From Talpa occidentalis (lineage: Eukaryota > Chordata > Mammalia > Eulipotyphla > Talpidae), in contig NW_023601104.1 of NCBI RefSeq assembly GCF_014898055.3, forward strand, positions 81,079,106 to 81,143,105: 64,000 bases of DNA, in the 5' to 3' direction. Shown in pieces: positions 63,090 to 64,000 of the stretch (positions are counted from its first letter, which is position 1; each line of letters opens with the position of its first letter). The translations under genes were made by a program, and so were the position numbers. A model generated the notes under the pieces. That model was not told the origin of the DNA. It made no database searches and was given only the letters and a program-made list of their open reading frames with translations.

Positions 63090-63224
63090 TGACTACTTAT
63101 TTTAAAAATGTCAGTGTTTTTGATGTTCTTACCTACAGTCTAACAAATATTTATCAACAAGTTAGTATGTGTGAGGCACTGTAAGGAAGATAGGTCTGAG
63201 TAGGGACTTAAAAAAACCACTCTC

Positions 63225-63540
63225 GGGCCTCCCCGGTGGCGCAGCGGTTGAGCGCTGGGTTGCGAAGCTGCCCGCGGCCTCTGTGGCGCCGGTTCGATCC
63301 CCGGCTGCTTCCTGGCCACCGGAGGAGGGCCCCACATGGCGCGCAGACCTCTCCTGCCGCCGGCTGCTCCCCTCAGCAGTGTGCTTCGGTCCTTCTGCCT
63401 GCTCTGCTCCCCGCTCTGGCTCTGGTGGGTTCTCTCACCCTCCCGCGCTTCTGACTGTACCCAGTGCATGTATAAACAAAACAAACAAACAAATAAAATA
63501 AATAAATAAAAAAAGCATGCCTCTATAAAAAAAAAAAAAA
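63225..63540 (+). repeat. young tRNA-SINE, best-preserved copy
   Basis: Starts GGGCCTCCCCGGTGGCGCAG and keeps an intact A box-like TGGCGCAGCGG and B box GGTTCGATCCC, which are the internal RNA polymerase III promoter. CpGs are largely undecayed. The tail is long and includes AAACAAAC, AATAAAT and a second poly-A after GCATGCCTCTAT. AAAAACCACTCTC is duplicated exactly (63212-63224 and 63541-63553). Confidence 0.95.
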
Positions 63541-63707
63541 AAAAACCACTCTCCACAAAGGAATTCATAATCTAGTGAAGTGGGATTTACGTGTTCATCT
63601 TGATTCTCCATGGTTCATGCATAAAGTAAACTGCAGGAATAGGAAACCAAGTAAATGAAAAGGTTTCATTCACAGATAGAACAATTTGGTAGAAGCAGCA
63701 TGAATAG

Positions 63708-63880
63708 AGTTGGCTCTGCCACGTACTAGCGATTGAACATAGGATAACTTGTTTACCCTCTTTGTGCTTTTTCTATACCGTAGAACTGTGACTGCCATTA
63801 CTACCCTCAGAGAGCTGATGATTAAGTAAGGTATAATAGTATGTATTCAAGTGCACATAGTGCCTAGCACATGGTCAGCT
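63708..63880 (+). repeat. MIR-like remnant
   Basis: Plus-strand MIR core: 'GGCTCTGCCACGTACTAGCG', 'AGGATAACTTGTTTACCCTC' and a terminal 'AGTGCCTAGCACATGGTCAG'. Confidence 0.8.
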
Positions 63881-64000
63881 TTCCTAAAGTGTTCTCTTTT
63901 CCTCTGTCTGTATTCTCTGGTTTGACCTCAGCCTTTGAGAGTCGCTCTTTACTTTGTTTATGAAAGGCCTGAGTTTTGTTTTATGATAGGTCAGATTTTG

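Overview
The window is nuclear DNA of a placental mammal. It holds the 5' ends of two divergently transcribed genes, each starting in a CpG island. TTC8 (BBS8, a BBSome subunit) runs leftward from position 2996. EML5 (a microtubule-associated EMAP-like protein) runs rightward from 37193. About 34 kb of repeat-rich sequence separates them. Human chromosome 14q has the same neighbours, as I recall it. The species cannot be named from the sequence. There are no Alu, B1 or B2 elements, so a primate or rodent is unlikely. The dominant SINE is tRNA-derived, with a head reading GGGCCTCCCTGGTGGCGCA and an (AATA)n tail. I do not recognise it as a named family.

Layout. 1-2882 is TTC8 intron 1 (the gene continues off the left edge), and 2883-2996 is TTC8 coding exon 1 with its CpG island and a candidate RFX X-box upstream. 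3.3-36.2 kb is intergenic. Its left part is mostly low-copy sequence with old MIR, L2 and MER5-like remnants. From 10 to 34 kb it is a thick nest of LINE-1 elements, tRNA-SINEs and solo LTRs. 36.3-37.4 kb is the EML5 CpG island, leader and exon 1. The remainder is EML5 introns 1-4 with exons 2, 3 and 4 at 54678, 62531 and 62922. The four exons give 175 contiguous in-frame codons ending in the first WD40 blades.

The most instructive content is the retrotransposition record, much of which can be dated by nesting and by target-site duplications (TSDs). It includes a full-length L1 whose 5'UTR is built of tandem ~190-bp monomers, inserted in the A-tail of a SINE. It also includes an L1 carrying an internal inversion inside one TSD pair, a U6 snRNA-L1 chimera with intact 107-bp U6 and a TSD, and a tailless U4 snRNA fragment with a TSD. 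Five solo LTRs of one family, four with exact 5-bp TSDs, complete the set. No protein-coding gene other than TTC8 and EML5 was found. All other longer open frames are SINE, L1 or LTR sequence or CpG-island shadows.
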